From Crossaster papposus (lineage: Eukaryota; Echinodermata; Asteroidea; Velatida; Solasteridae), in the NCBI GenBank assembly GCA_037893245.1, contig JBAIAA010000117.1, positions 3,720,001 through 3,784,000 of the forward strand: a stretch of 64,000 nt of DNA. The letters are read 5' to 3'. Positions 1 through 14,621 of this stretch are shown piece after piece. Position 1 is the first letter of the stretch. Each line of letters begins with the position of its first letter. The position numbers and the translations under genes are program-made. A model generated the notes under the pieces. That model saw only the letters and a program-made list of their open reading frames with translations. It searched no databases and was not told the DNA's origin.

Positions 1-120
1 CATCACAGTGTGACTGAGAGCAGTCACTGTGCTGAGCAAAATAGTGAGTGTTCCCATCACAGTGTGACTGAGAGAAGTCACTGTGCTGAGCAGAATAGTG
101 AGTGTTCCCATCACAGTGTG

Positions 121-3100
121 ACCGAGAGCTGTCAATATGCTGAGCAAAATAGTTAGTGTTCACATCACAGTGTGACCGAGAGCTCTCACTGTGCTGAGCA
201 GAATAGTGAGTGTTCCCATCACAGTGTGACTGAGAGCAGTCAATGTGCTGAGCAGAATAGTGAGTGTTCCCATCACAATGTGACTGAGAGCTGTCACTGT
301 GCTGAACAGAATAGTGAGTGTTCCCATCACAGTGTGACTGAGAGCAGTCACTTGGCTGATCAGAATAGTGAGTGTTTTCTTTACAGTGTGACTGTGAGAG
401 CAGTCACTGTGCTGAGCAGAATAGTGAGTGTTCCAATCACAGTATGGCTAAGAGCTGTCACTGTGCTGAGCAGAATAGTGAGTGTTCACATCACTGTGTG
501 ACTGAGAGCAGTCACTGTGCTGAGTTGAATAGTGAATGTTCCCGCCACAGTGTGACTGAGAGCAGTCACTGTGCTGAGCAGAATAGTGAGTGTTCCCATC
601 ACAGTGTGACTGCGAGAGCATTCACTGTGCAGAGCAGAATAGTTAGTGTTCACATCACAGTGTGACCGAGAGCTCTCACTGTGCTGAGCAGAATAGTGAG
701 TGTTCCCATCACAGTGTGACTGAGAGCAGTCACTGTGCTGAGCAGAATAGTGAGTGTTCCCATCACAATGTGACTGAGAGCTGTCACCGTGCTGAACAGA
801 ATAGTGAGTGTTCCCATCACAGTGTGACTGAAAGCTGTCAATGTGCTGAGCAGAATAGTTAGTGTTCACATCACAGTGTGACCGAGAGCTCTCACTGTGC
901 TGAGCATCAGAGTGAGTGTTCCCATCACAGTGTGACTGAGAGCAGTCACTGTGCTGAGCAAAATAGTAAGTGTTCCCATCACAGTGTGACTGAGAGCTGT
1001 CACTGTGCTAAGCAGAATAGTGAGTGTTCCGATCACAGTGTGACTGTGAGAGCAGTCACTATGCTGAGCAGAATAGTAATTGTTTCCATCACAGTGTAAC
1101 TGAGAGCTGTCATTGTACTGAGCAGAATAGTGGGTGTTCCCATCACATTGTTACTGAGAGCAGTCACTGTGCTGAGCAGAATAGTGAGTGTTCCCATCAC
1201 AGTGTGACTTTGAGAGCATTCACTGTCCAGAGCAGAATAGTGAGTGTGACTTTGAGAGCAGTCACTGTGCTGGGCAGAATAGTGAGTGTTCTTATCACAG
1301 TGTGACTGAGAGCAGTCAATGTGCTGAACAGAATAGTGAGTGTTCCCATCACAGTGTGACTTAGAGCAGTCACTGTGCTGAGCAGAATAGTGAGTATTCC
1401 TATCACAATGCGACTGTGAGAACAGTCACTGTGCAGAGCAGAATAGTGAGTGTTCCCATCACAGCTGTGACTAAGAGCTGTCACTGTGCTGAGCAGAATA
1501 GTGAGTGTTCACATCACTGTGTGACTGAGAGCAGTCACTGTGCAGAGCAGAATAGTGAGTGTTCCCATCACAGTGTGACTGAGAGCTGTCAGTGTGCTGA
1601 GCAGAATAGTGAGTGTTCACATCACTGTGTGACTGAGAGCAGTCACTGTGCTGAGCAGAATAGTGAGTGTTCCCATCACAGTGTGACTGAGAGCAGTCAC
1701 TTGGCTGATCAGAATAGTGAGTGTTCCCATCACAGTGTGACCGAGAGCTGTCAATATGCTGAGCAAAATAGTTAGTGTTCACATCACAGTGTGACCGAGA
1801 GCTCTCACTGTGCTGAGCAGAATAGTGAGTGTTCCCATCACAGTGTGACTGAGAGCAGTCACTGTGCTGAGCAGAATAGTGAGTGTTCCCATCACAATGT
1901 GACTGAGAGCTGTCACTGTGCTGAACAGAATAGTGAGTGTTCCCATCACAGTGTGACTGAGAGCAGTCACTTGGCTGATCAGAATAGTGAGTGTTTTCTT
2001 TACAGTGTGACTGTGAGAGCAGTCACTGTGCTGAGCAGAATAGTGAGTGTTCCAATCACAGTATGGCTAAGAGCTGTCACTGTGCTGAGCAGAATAGTGA
2101 GTGTTCACATCACTGTGTGACTGAGAGCAGTCACTGTGCTGAGTTGAATAGTGAATGTTCCCACCACAGTGTGACTGAGAGCAGTCACTGTGCTGAGCAG
2201 AATAGTGAGTGTTCCCATCACAGTGTGACTGCGAGAGCATTCACTGTGCAGAGCAGAATAGTTAGTGTTCACATCACAGTGTGACCGAGAGCTCTCACTG
2301 TGCTGAGCAGAATAGTGAGTGTTCCCATCACAGTGTGACTGAGAGCAGTCACTGTGCTGAGCAGAATAGTGAGTGTTCCCATCACAATGTGACTGAGAGC
2401 TGTCACTGTGCTGAACAGAATAGTGAGTGTTCCCATCACAGTGTGACTGAAAGCTGTCAATGTGCTGAGCAGAATAGTTAGTGTTCACATCACAGTGTGA
2501 CCGAGAGCTCTCACTGTGCTGAGCATCAGAGTGAGTGTTCCCATCACAGTGTGACTGAGAGCAGTCACTGTGCTGAGCAAAATAGTAAGTGTTCCCATCA
2601 CAGTGTGACTGAGAGCTGTCACTGTGCTAAGCAGAATAGTGAGTGTTCCGATCACAGTGTGACTGTGAGAGCAGTCACTATGCTGAGCAGAATAGTAATT
2701 GTTTCCATCACAGTGTAACTGAGAGCTGTCATTGTACTGAGCAGAATAGTGGGTGTTCCCATCACAGTGTTACTGAGAGCAGTCACTGTGCTGAGCAGAA
2801 TAGTGAGTGTTCCCATCACAGTGTGACTTTGAGAGCATTCACTGTCCAGAGCAGAATAGTGAGTGTGACTTTGAGAGCAGTCACTGTGCTGGGCAGAATA
2901 GTGAGTGTTCTTATCACAGTGTGACTGAGAGCAGTCAATGTGCTGAACAGAATAGTGAGTGTTCCCATCACAGTGTGACTTAGAGCAGTCACTGTGCTGA
3001 GCAGAATAGTGAGTATTCCTATCACAATGCGACTGTGAGAGCAGTCACTGTGCAGAGCAGAATAGTGAGTGTTCCCATCACAGCTGTGACTAAGAGCTGT

Positions 3101-3345
3101 CACTGTGCTGAGCAGAATAGTGAGTGTTCACATCACTGTGTGACTGAGAGCAGTCACTGTGCAGAGCAGAATAGTGAGTGTTCCCATCACAGTGTGACTG
3201 AGAGCTGTCAGTGTGCTGAGCAGAATAGTGAGTGTTCACATCACTGTGTGACTGAGAGCAGTCACTGTGCTGAGCAGAATAGTGAGTGTTCCCATCACAG
3301 TGTGACTGAGAGCAGTCACTTGGCTGATCAGAATAGTGAGTGTTT
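121..3345. repeat. Tandem pair of a 1,619-bp higher-order unit
   Basis: Sequence from about 121 recurs 1,619 bp downstream with the same ordered variants, for example the AATATGCTGAGCAAAATAG monomer at about 132 and 1,751, the GATCACAGTG monomer near 1,031 and 2,650, and the 40-bp short monomer near 1,207 and 2,826. Similarity ends at about 1,726/3,345, where one copy continues into CCCATCACAG and the other into TTTTCTTTACAG. A few substitutions separate the copies, so this is a recent unequal-exchange product. Ends are approximate. Confidence 0.85.
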
Positions 3346-3439
3346 TCTTTACAGTGTGACTGTGAGAGCAGTCACTGTGCTGAGCAGAATAGTGAGTGTT
3401 CCAATCACAGTATGGCTAAGAGCAGTCACTGTGCTGAGC

Positions 3440-6400
3440 AGAATAGTGAGTGTTCCCATCACAGTGTGACTGAAACAGTCACTGTGCTGAGCTGAATAGT
3501 GAATGTTCCCACCACAGTGTGACTGAGAGCAGTCACTGTGCTGAGCAGAATAGTGAGTGTTCCCATCACAGTGTGACTGCGAGAGCATTCACTGTGCAGA
3601 GCAGAATAGTGAGTGTTCACATCACAGTGTAACTGAGAGCTGTCACTGTGCTGAGCAGAATAGTGAGTGTTGCCACCACAGTGTGACTGTGAAAGCAGTC
3701 ACTGTGCTGAGCAGAATAGTAAGTGTTTCCATCACAGTGTGACTGAGAGCTGTCAATGTGCTGAGCAGAATAGTGGGTGTTCCCATCACAGTGTGACTTA
3801 GAGCTCTCACTTTGCTGAGCAGAATAGTGAGTGTTCCCATTACAGTGTTACCGAGAGCAGTCACTCTGCTGAGCAGAATAGTGAGTGTTTCCATCACAGT
3901 GCGACTGTGAGAGCATTCAATGTGCAGAGCAGAATAGTGAGTGTTCCCATCACAGTGTGACTGAGAGCTGTCAGAGTGCTGAGCAGAATAGTGAGTGTTC
4001 CCATCACAGTGTGACTCAAACAGTCACTGTGCTGAGCAGAATAGTGAATGTTCCCGCCACAGTGTGACTGAGAGCAGTCACTGTGCTGAGCAGAACAGTG
4101 AGTGTTCCCATCACAGTGTGACCGAGAGCTCTCACTGTGCTGAGCAGCAGAGTGAGTGTTCCCATCACAGTGTGACTGAGAGCAGTCACTGTGCTGAGCA
4201 AAATAGTGAGTGTTCCCATCACAGTGTGACTGAGAGCTGTCAATATGCTGAGGAGAATAGTTAGTGTTCACATCACAGTGTGACCGAGAGCTCTCACTGT
4301 GCTGAGCAGAATAGTGAGTGTTCCCATCACAGTGTGACTGAGAGCAGTCACTTGGCTGATCAGAATAGTGAGTGTTTTCTTTACAGTGTGACTGTGAGAG
4401 CAGTCACTGTGCTGAGCAGAATAGTGAGTGTTCCAATCACAGTATGGCTAAGAGCTGTCACTGTGCTGAGCAGAATAGTGAGTGTTCACATCACTGTGTG
4501 ACTGAGAGCAGTCACTGTGCTGAGCTGAATAGTGAATGTTCCCGCCACAGTGTGACTGAGAGCAGTCACTGTGCTGAGCAGAATAGTGAGTGTTCCCATC
4601 ACAATCACAGTGTGACTGCGAGAGCATTCACTGTGCAGAGCAGAATAGTGAGTGTTCACATCACAGTGTGACTGAGAGCAGTCACTGTGCTGAGCAGAAT
4701 AGTGAGTGTTCCCATCACAGTGTGACTGAGAGCAGTCACTGTGCTGAGCAGAATAGTGAGTGTTCCCATCACAGTGTGACCGAGAGCTGTCAATATGCTG
4801 AGCAGAATAGTTAGTGTTCACATCACAGTGTGACCGAGAGCTCTCACTGTGCTGAGCAGAATAGTGAGTGTTCCCATCACAGTGTGACTGAGAGCAGTCA
4901 CTGTGCTGAGCAGAATAGTGAGTGTTCCCATCACAATGTGACTGAGAGCTGTCACTGTGCTGAACATAATAGTGAGTGTTCCCATCACAGTGTGACTGAA
5001 AGCTGTCAATGTGCTGAGCAGAATAGTTAGTGTTCACATCACAGTGTGACCGAGAGCTCTCACTGTGCTGAGCATCAGAGTGAGTGTTCCCATCACAGTG
5101 TGACTGAGAGCAGTCACTGTGCTGAGCAAAATAGTAAGTGTTCCCATCACAGTGTGACTGAGAGCTGTCACTGTGCTAAGCAGAATAGTGAGTGTTCCGA
5201 TCACAGTGTGACTGTGAGAGCAGTCACTATGCTGAGCAGAATAGTAATTGTTTCCATCACAGTGTAACTGAGAGCTGTCATTGTACTGAGCAGAATAGTG
5301 GGTGTTCCCATCACAGTGTTACTGAGAGCAGTCACTGTGCTGAGCAGAATAGTGAGTGTTCCCATCACAGTGTGACTTTGAGAGCATTCACTGTCCAGAG
5401 CAGAATAGTGAGTGTGACTTTGAGAGCAGTCACTGTGCTGGGCAGAATAGTGAGTGTTCTTATCACAGTGTGACTGAGAGCAGTCAATGTGCTGAACAGA
5501 ATAGTGAGTGTTCCCATCACAGTGTGACTTAGAGCAGTCACTGTGCTGAGCAGAATAGTGAGTATTCCTATCACAATGCGACTGTGAGAGCAGTCACTGT
5601 GCAGAGCAGAATAGTGAGTGTTCACATCACAGTGTGACTGAGAGCAGTCACTGTGCTGAGCAGAATAGTGAGTGTTCCCATCACAGTGTGACTGAGAGCA
5701 GTCACTGTGCTGAGCAGAATAGTGAGTGTTCCCATCACAGTGTGACTGCGAGAGCATTCACTGTGCAGAGCAGAATAGTGAGTGTTCACATCACAGTGTG
5801 ACTGAGAGCAGTCACTGTGCTGAGCAGAATAGTGAGTGTTCCCATCACAGTGTGACTGAAACAGTCACTGTGCTGAGCTGAATAGTGAATGTTCCCACCA
5901 CAGTGTGACTGAGAGCAGTCACTGTGCTGAGCAGAATAGTGAGTGTTCCCATCACAGTGTGACTGCGAGAGCATTCACTGTGCAGAGCAGAATAGTGAGT
6001 GTTCACATCACAGTGTAACTGAGAGCTGTCACTGTGCTGAGCAGAATAGTGAGTGTTGCCACCACAGTGTGACTGTGAAAGCAGTCACTGTGCTGAGCAG
6101 AATAGTAAGTGTTTCCATCACAGTGTGACTGAGAGCTGTCAATGTGCTGAGCAGAATAGTGGGTGTTCCCATCACAGTGTGACTTAGAGCTCTCACTTTG
6201 CTGAGCAGAATAGTGAGTGTTCCCATTACAGTGTTACCGAGAGCAGTCACTCTGCTGAGCAGAATAGTGAGTGTTTCCATCACAGTGCGACTGTGAGAGC
6301 ATTCAATGTGCAGAGCAGAATAGTGAGTGTTCCCATCACAGTGTGACTGAGAGCTGTCAGAGTGCTGAGCAGAATAGTGAGTGTTCCCATCACAGTGTGA

Positions 6401-8200
6401 CTCAAACAGTCACTGTGCTGAGCAGAATAGTGAATGTTCCCGCCACAGTGTGACTGAGAGCAGTCACTGTGCTGAGCAGAACAGTGAGTGTTCCCATCAC
6501 AGTGTGACCGAGAGCTCTCACTGTGCTGAGCAGCAGAGTGAGTGTTCCCATCACAGTGTGACTGAGAGCAGTCACTGTGCTGAGCAAAATAGTGAGTGTT
6601 CCCATCACAGTGTGACTGAGAGCTGTCAATATGCTGAGGAGAATAGTTAGTGTTCACATCACAGTGTGACCGAGAGCTCTCACTGTGCTGAGCAGAATAG
6701 TGAGTGTTCCCATCACAGTGTGACTGAGAGCAGTCACTTGGCTGATCAGAATAGTGAGTGTTTTCTTTACAGTGTGACTGTGAGAGCAGTCACTGTGCTG
6801 AGCAGAATAGTGAGTGTTCCAATCACAGTATGGCTAAGAGCTGTCACTGTGCTGAGCAGAATAGTGAGTGTTCACATCACTGTGTGACTGAGAGCAGTCA
6901 CTGTGCTGAGCTGAATAGTGAATGTTCCCGCCACAGTGTGACTGAGAGCAGTCACTGTGCTGAGCAGAATAGTGAGTGTTCCCATCACAGTGTGACTGCG
7001 AGAGCATTCGCTGTGCAGAGCAGAATAGTGAGTGTTCACATCACAGTGTGACTGAGAGCAGTCACTGTGCTGAGCAGAATAGTGAGTGTTCCCATCACAG
7101 TGTGACTGAGAGCAGTCACTGTGCTGAGCAGAATAGTGAGTGTTCCCATCACAGTGTGACCGAGAGCTGTCAATATGCTGAGCAGAATAGTTAGTGTTCA
7201 CATCACAGTGTGACCGAGAGCTCTCACTGTGCTGAGCAGAATAGTGAGTGTTCCCATCACAGTGTGACTGAGAGCAGTCACTGTGCTGAGCAGAATAGTG
7301 AGTGTTCCCATCACAATGTGACTGAGAGCTGTCACTGTGCTGAACATAATAGTGAGTGTTCCCATCACAGTGTGACTGAAAGCTGTCAATGTGCTGAGCA
7401 GAATAGTTAGTGTTCACATCACAGTGTGACCGAGAGCTCTCACTGTGCTGAGCATCAGAGTGAGTGTTCCCATCACAGTGTGACTGAGAGCAGTCACTGT
7501 GCTGAGCAAAATAGTAAGTGTTCCCATCACAGTGTGACTGAGAGCTGTCACTGTGCTAAGCAGAATAGTGAGTGTTCCGATCACAGTGTGACTGTGAGAG
7601 CAGTCACTATGCTGAGCAGAATAGTAATTGTTTCCATCACAGTGTAACTGAGAGCTGTCATTGTACTGAGCAGAATAGTGGGTGTTCCCATCACAGTGTT
7701 ACTGAGAGCAGTCACTGTGCTGAGAAGAATAGTGAGTGTTCCCATCACAGTGTGACTTTGAGAGCATTCACTGTCCAGAGCAGAATAGTGAGTGTGACTT
7801 TGAGAGCAGTCACTGTGCTGGGCAGAATAGTGAGTGTTCTTATCACAGTGTGACTGAGAGCAGTCAATGTGCTGAACAGAATAGTGAGTGTTCCCATCAC
7901 AGTGTGACTTAGAGCAGTCACTGTGCTGAGCAGAATAGTGAGTATTCCTATCACAATGCGACTGTGAGAGCAGTCACTGTGCAGAGCAGAATAGTGAGTG
8001 TTCACATCACAGTGTGACTGAGAGCAGTCACTGTGCTGAGCAGAATAGTGAGTGTTCCCATCACAGTGTGACTGAGAGCAGTCACTGTGCTGAGCAGAAT
8101 AGTGAGTGTTCCCATCACAGTGTGACTGCGAGAGCATTCACTGTGCAGAGCAGAATAGTGAGTGTTCACATCACAGTGTGACTGAGAGCAGTCACTGTGC
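3440..8200. repeat. Tandem pair of a 2,386/2,380-bp higher-order unit
   Basis: The order of variants from about 3,440 repeats 2,386 bp downstream (3,557/5,943; 3,885/6,271; 4,280/6,666). After about 4,605 the offset drops to 2,380, because the first copy carries a 6-bp local duplication (CATCACAATCACAG) that the second lacks. The pair overlaps the start of the 1,130-bp tandem that follows. Ends are approximate. Confidence 0.8.
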
Positions 8201-9160
8201 TGAGCAGAATAGTGAGTGTTCCCATCACAGTGTGACTGAGAGCAGTCACTGTGCTGAGCAGAATAGTGAGTGTTCCCATCACAGTGTGACCGAGAGCTGT
8301 CAATATGCTGAGCAGAATAGTTAGTGTTCACATCACAGTGTGACCGAGAGCTCTCACTGTGCTGAGCAGAATAGTGAGTGTTCCCATCACAGTGTGACTG
8401 AGAGCAGTCACTGTGCTGAGCAGAATAGTGAGTGTTCCCATCACAATGTGACTGAGAGCTGTCACTGTGCTGAACATAATAGTGAGTGTTCCCATCACAG
8501 TGTGACTGAAAGCTGTCAATGTGCTGAGCAGAATAGTTAGTGTTCACATCACAGTGTGACCGAGAGCTCTCACTGTGCTGAGCATCAGAGTGAGTGTTCC
8601 CATCACAGTGTGACTGAGAGCAGTCACTGTGCTGAGCAAAATAGTAAGTGTTCCCATCACAGTGTGACTGAGAGCTGTCACTGTGCTAAGCAGAATAGTG
8701 AGTGTTCCGATCACAGTGTGACTGTGAGAGCAGTCACTATGCTGAGCAGAATAGTAATTGTTTCCATCACAGTGTAACTGAGAGCTGTCATTGTACTGAG
8801 CAGAATAGTGGGTGTTCCCATCACAGTGTTACTGAGAGCAGTCACTGTGCTGAGCAGAATAGTGAGTGTTCCCATCACAGTGTGACTTTGAGAGCATTCA
8901 CTGTCCAGAGCAGAATAGTGAGTGTGACTTTGAGAGCAGTCACTGTGCTGGGCAGAATAGTGAGTGTTCTTATCACAGTGTGACTGAGAGCAGTCAATGT
9001 GCTGAACAGAATAGTGAGTGTTCCCATCACAGTGTGACTTAGAGCAGTCACTGTGCTGAGCAGAATAGTGAGTATTCCTATCACAATGCGACTGTGAGAG
9101 CAGTCACTGTGCAGAGCAGAATAGTGAGTGTTCCCATCACAGCTGTGACTAAGAGCTGTC
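6980..9160. repeat. Tandem pair of a 1,130-bp higher-order unit
   Basis: Variants at 6,976, 7,210, 7,426, 7,572 and 7,745 recur at 8,106, 8,340, 8,556, 8,702 and 8,875, a constant 1,130-bp shift. Both copies carry the rare GAACATAATAG and CTGAGCATCAG monomers. This unit was duplicated on top of the 2.4-kb repeat to its left, so amplification is layered. Confidence 0.8.
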
Positions 9161-9449
9161 ACTGTGCTGAGCAGAATAGTGAGTGTTCACATCACTGTGT
9201 GACTGAGAGCAGTCACTGTGCAGAGCAGAATAGTGAGTGTTCCCATCACAGTGTGACTGAGAGCTGTCAGTGTGCTGAGCAGAATAGTGAGTGTTCACAT
9301 CACTGTGTGACTGAGAGCAGTCACTGTGCTGAGCAGAATAGTGAGTGTTCCCATCACAGTGTGACTGAGAGCAGTCACTTGGCTGATCAGAATAGTGAGT
9401 GTTTTCTTTACAGTGTGACTGTGAGAGTAGTCACTGTGCTGAGCAGAAT

Positions 9450-11480
9450 AGTGAGTGTTCCAATCACAGTATGGCTAAGAGCAGTCACTGTGCTGAGCAG
9501 AATAGTGAGTGTTCCCATCACAGTGTGACTGAAACAGTCACTGTGCTGAGCTGAATAGTGAATGTTCCCACCACAGTGTGACTGAGAGCAGTCACTGTGC
9601 TGAGCAGAATAGTGAGTGTTCCCATCACAGTGTGACTGCGAGAGCATTCACTGTGCAGAGCAGAATAGTGAGTGTTCACATCACAGTGTAACTGAGAGCT
9701 GTCACTGTGCTGAGCAGAATGGTGAGTGTTGCCACCACAGTGTGACTGTGAAAGCAGTCACTGTGCTGAGCAGAATAGTAAGTGTTTCCATCACAGTGTG
9801 ACTGAGAGCTGTCAATGTGCTGAGCAGAATAGTGGGTGTTCCCATCACAGTGTGACTTAGAGCTCTCACTTTGCTGAGGAGAATAGTGAGTGTTCCCATT
9901 ACAGTGTTACCGAGAGCAGTCACTCTGCTGAGCAGAATAGTGAGTGTTTCCATCACAGTACGACTGTGAGAGCATTCAATGTGCAGAGCAGAATAGTGAG
10001 TGTTCCCATCACAGTGTGACTGAGAGCTGTCAGAGTGCTGAGCAGAATAGTGAGTGTTCCCATCACAGTGTGACTGAAACAGTCACTGTGCTGAGCAGAA
10101 TAGTGAATGTTCCCGCCACAGTGTGACTGAGAGCAGTCACTGTGCTGAGCAGAACAGTGAGTGTTCCCATCACAGTGTGACCGAGAGCTCTCACTGTGCT
10201 GAGCAGCAGAGTGAGTGTTCCCATCACAGTGTGACTGAGAGCAGTCACTGTGCTGAGCAAAATAGTGAGTGTTCCCATCACAGTGTGACTTTGAGAGCAT
10301 TCACTGTCCAGAGCAGAATAGTGAGTGTGACTTTGAGAGCAGTCACTGTGCTGGGCAGAATAGTGAGTGTTCTTATCACAGTGTGACTGAGAGCAGTCAA
10401 TGTGCTGAACAGAATAGTGAGTGTTCCCATCACAGTGTGACTTAGAGCAGTCACTGTGCTGAGCAGAATAGTGAGTGTTCCAATCACAGTATGGCTAAGA
10501 GCAGTCACTGTGCTGAGCAGAATAGTGAGTGTTCCCATCACAGTGTGACTGAAACAGTCACTGTGCTGAGCTGAATAGTGAATGTTCCCACCACAGTGTG
10601 ACTGAGAGCAGTCACTGTGCTGAGCAGAATAGTGAGTGTTCCCATCACAGTGTGACTGCGAGAGCATTCACTGTGCAGAGCAGAATAGTGAGTGTTCACA
10701 TCACAGTGTAACTGAGAGCTGTCACTGTGCTGAGCAGAATGGTGAGTGTTGCCACCACAGTGTGACTGTGAAAGCAGTCACTGTGCTGAGCAGAATAGTA
10801 AGTGTTTCCATCACAGTGTGACTGAGAGCTGTCAATGTGCTGAGCAGAATAGTGGGTGTTCCCATCACAGTGTGACTTAGAGCTCTCACTTTGCTGAGGA
10901 GAATAGTGAGTGTTCCCATTACAGTGTTACCGAGAGCAGTCACTCTGCTGAGCAGAATAGTGAGTGTTTCCATCACAGTACGACTGTGAGAGCATTCAAT
11001 GTGCAGAGCAGAATAGTGAGTGTTCCCATCACAGTGTGACTGAGAGCTGTCAGAGTGCTGAGCAGAATAGTGAGTGTTCCCATCACAGTGTGACTGAAAC
11101 AGTCACTGTGCTGAGCAGAATAGTGAATGTTCCCGCCACAGTGTGACTGAGAGCAGTCACTGTGCTGAGCAGAACAGTGAGTGTTCCCATCACAGTGTGA
11201 CCGAGAGCTCTCACTGTGCTGAGCAGCAGAGTGAGTGTTCCCATCACAGTGTGACTGAGAGCAGTCACTGTGCTGAGCAAAATAGTGAGTGTTCCCATCA
11301 CAGTGTGACTTTGAGAGCATTCACTGTCCAGAGCAGAATAGTGAGTGTGACTTTGAGAGCAGTCACTGTGCTGGGCAGAATAGTGAGTGTTCTTATCACA
11401 GTGTGACTGAGAGCAGTCAATGTGCTGAACAGAATAGTGAGTGTTCCCATCACAGTGTGACTTAGAGCAGTCACTGTGCT
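9450..11480. repeat. Tandem pair of a 1,020-bp higher-order unit
   Basis: Sequence from about 9,450 recurs with a constant 1,020-bp shift (9,616/10,636; 9,944/10,964; 10,123/11,143). Shared rare variants include CAGAATGGTGAGTGTTGCC, TTGCTGAGGAGAATAG and CATCACAGTACGACTG. The same pair, same spacing, occurs in block B at about 50,250-52,280. Confidence 0.85.
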
Positions 11481-14400
11481 GAGCAGAATAGTGAGTGTTC
11501 CTATCACAATGCGACTGTGAGAGCAGTCACTGTGCAGAGCAGAATAGTGAGTGTTCCCATCACAGCTGTGACTAAGAGCTGTCACTGTGCTGAGCAGAAT
11601 AGTGAGTGTTCACATCACTGTGTGACTGAGAGTAGTCACTGTGCTGAGCAGAATAGTGAGTGTTCCCATCACAGTGTGACCGAGAGCTGTCAATATGCTG
11701 AGCAGAATAGTTAGTGTTCACATCACAGTGTGACCGAGAGCTCTCACTGTGCTGAGCAGAATAGTGAGTGTTCCCATCACAGTGTGACTGAGAGCAGTCA
11801 CTGTGCTGAGCAGAATAGTGAGTGTTCCCATCACAATGTGACTGAGAGCTGTCACTGTGCTGAACAGAATAGTGAGTGTTCCCATCACAGTGTGACTGAA
11901 AGCTGTCAATGTGCTGAGCAGAATAGTTAGTGTTCACATCACAGTGTGACCGAGAGCTCTCACAGTGCTGAGCATCAGAGTGAGTGTTCCCATCACAGTG
12001 TGACTGAGAGCAGTCACTGTGCTGAGCAAAATAGTAAGTGTTCCCATCACAGTGTGACTAAGAGCTGTCACTGTGCTAAGCAGAATAGTGAGTGTTCCGA
12101 TCACAGTGTGACTGTGAGAGCAGTCACTATGCTGAGCAGAATAGTAATTGTTTCCATCACAGTGTAACTGAGAGCTGTCATTGTACTGAGCAGAATAGTG
12201 GGTGTTCCCATCACAGTGTTACTGAGAGCAGTCACTGTGCTGAGCAGAATAGTGAGTGTTCCCATCACAGTGTGACTTTGAGAGCATTCACTGTCCAGAG
12301 CAGAATAGTGAGTGTGACTTTGAGAGCAGTCACTGTGCTGGGCAGAATAGTGAGTGTTCTTATCACAGTGTGACTGAGAGCAGTCAATGTGCTGAACAGA
12401 ATAGTGAGTGTTCCCATCACAGTGTGACTTAGAGCAGTCACTGTGCTGAGCAGAATAGTGAGTGTTCCTATCACAATGCGACTGTGAGAGCAGTCACTGT
12501 GCAGAGCAGAATAGTGAGTGTTCCCATCACAACTGTGACTAAGAGCTGTCACTGTGCTGAACAGAATAGTGAGTGTTCACATCACTGTGTGACTGAGAGC
12601 AGTCACTGTGCTGAGCAGAATAGTGAGTGTTCCCATCACAGTGTGACTGAGAGCAGTCATTGTGCTGAGCAGAATAGTGAGTGTTTCCATCACAGTGTGA
12701 CCGAGAGCTGTCAATATGCTGAGCAGAATAGTTAGTGTTCACATCACAGTGTGACCGAGAGCTCTCACTGTGCTGAGCAGAATAGTGAGTGTTCCCATCA
12801 CAGTGTGACTGAGAGCAGTCACTGTGCTGAGCAGATTAGTGAGTGTTTCCATCACAGTGCGACTGTGAGAGCATTCAATGTGCAGAGCAGAATAGTGAGT
12901 GTTCCCATCACAGTGTGACTGAGAGCTGTCAGAGTGCTGAGCAGAATAGTGAGTGTTCCCATCACAGTGTGACTGAAACAGTCACTGTGCTGAGCAGAAT
13001 AGTGAATGTTCCCGCCACAGTGTGACTGAGAGCAGTCACTGTGCTGAGCAGAACAGTGAGTGTTCCCATCACAGTGTGACCGAGAGCTCTCACTGTGCTG
13101 AGCAGCAGAGTGAGTGTTCCCATCACAGTGTGACTGAGAGCAGTCACTGTGCTGAGCAAAATAGTGAGTGTTCCCATCACAGTGTGACTTTGAGAGCATT
13201 CACTGTCCAGAGCAGAATAGTGAGTGTGACTTTGAGAGCAGTCACTGTGCTGGGCAGAATAGTGAGTGTTCTTATCACAGTGTGACTGAGAGCAGTCAAT
13301 GTGCAGAACAGAATAGTGAGTGTTCCCATCACAGTGTGACTTAGAGCAGTCACTGTGCTGAGCAGAATAGTGAGTGTTCCTATCACAATGCGACTGTGAG
13401 AGCAGTCACTGTGCAGAGCAGAATAGTGAGTGTTCCCATCACAGCTGTGACTAAGAGCTGTCACTGTGCTGAGCAGAATAGTGAGTGTTCACATCACTGT
13501 GTGACTGAGAGCAGTCACTGTGCTGAGCAGAATAGTGAGTGTTCCCATCACAGTGTGACCGAGAGCTGTCAATATGCTGAGCAGAATAGTTAGTGTTCAC
13601 ATCACAGTGTGACCGAGAGCTCTCACTGTGCTGAGCAGAATAGTGAGTGTTCCCATCACAGTGTGACTGAGAGCAGTCACTGTGCTGAGCAGAATAGTGA
13701 GTGTTCCCATCACAATGTGACTGAGAGCTGTCACTGTGCTGAACAGAATAGTGAGTGTTCCCATCACAGTGTGACTGAAAGCTGTCAATGTGCTGAGCAG
13801 AATAGTTAGTGTTCACATCACAGTGTGACCGAGAGCTCTCACAGTGCTGAGCATCAGAGTGAGTGTTCCCATCACAGTGTGACTGAGAGCAGTCACTGTG
13901 CTGAGCAAAATAGTAAGTGTTCCCATCACAGTGTGACTGAGAGCTGTCACTGTGCTAAGCAGAATAGTGAGTGTTCCGATCACAGTGTGACTGTGAGAGC
14001 AGTCACTATGCTGAGCAGAATAGTAAATGTTTCCATCACAGTGTAACTGAGAGCTGTCATTGTACTGAGCAGAATAGTGGGTGTTCCCATCACAGTGTTA
14101 CTGAGAGCAGTCACTGTGCTGAGCAGAATAGTGAGTGTTCCCATCACAGTGTGACTTTGAGAGCATTCACTGTCCAGAGCAGAATAGTGAGTGTGACTTT
14201 GAGAGCAGTCACTGTGCTGGGCAGAATAGTGAGTGTTCTTATCACAGTGTGACTGAGAGCAGTCAATGTGCTGAACAGAATAGTGAGTGTTCCCATCACA
14301 GTGTGACTTAGAGCAGTCACTGTGCTGAGCAGAATAGTGAGTGTTCCTATCACAATGCGACTGTGAGAGCAGTCACTGTGCAGAGCAGAATAGTGAGTGT

Positions 14401-14621
14401 TCCCATCACAGCTGTGACTAAGAGCTGTCACTGTGCTGAGCAGAATAGTGAGTGTTCACATCACTGTGTGACTGAGAGCAGTCACTGTGCTGAGCAGAAT
14501 AGTGAGTGTTCCCATCACAGTGTGACTGAGAGCAGTCATTGTGCTGAGCAGAATAGTGAGTGTTCCCATCACAGTGTGACCGAGAGCTGTCAATATGCTG
14601 AGCAGAATAGTTAGTGTTCAC
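10964..14621. repeat. Tandem pair of a 1,879-bp higher-order unit
   Basis: Offsets of 1,879 bp connect 10,964/12,843, 11,143/13,022, 11,946/13,825 and 12,484/14,363. Each unit holds two 40-bp short monomers, 967 and 912 bp apart. The unit recurs at 17,000-20,000 and at about 52,500-55,400, so it is a favoured amplification unit. Confidence 0.8.
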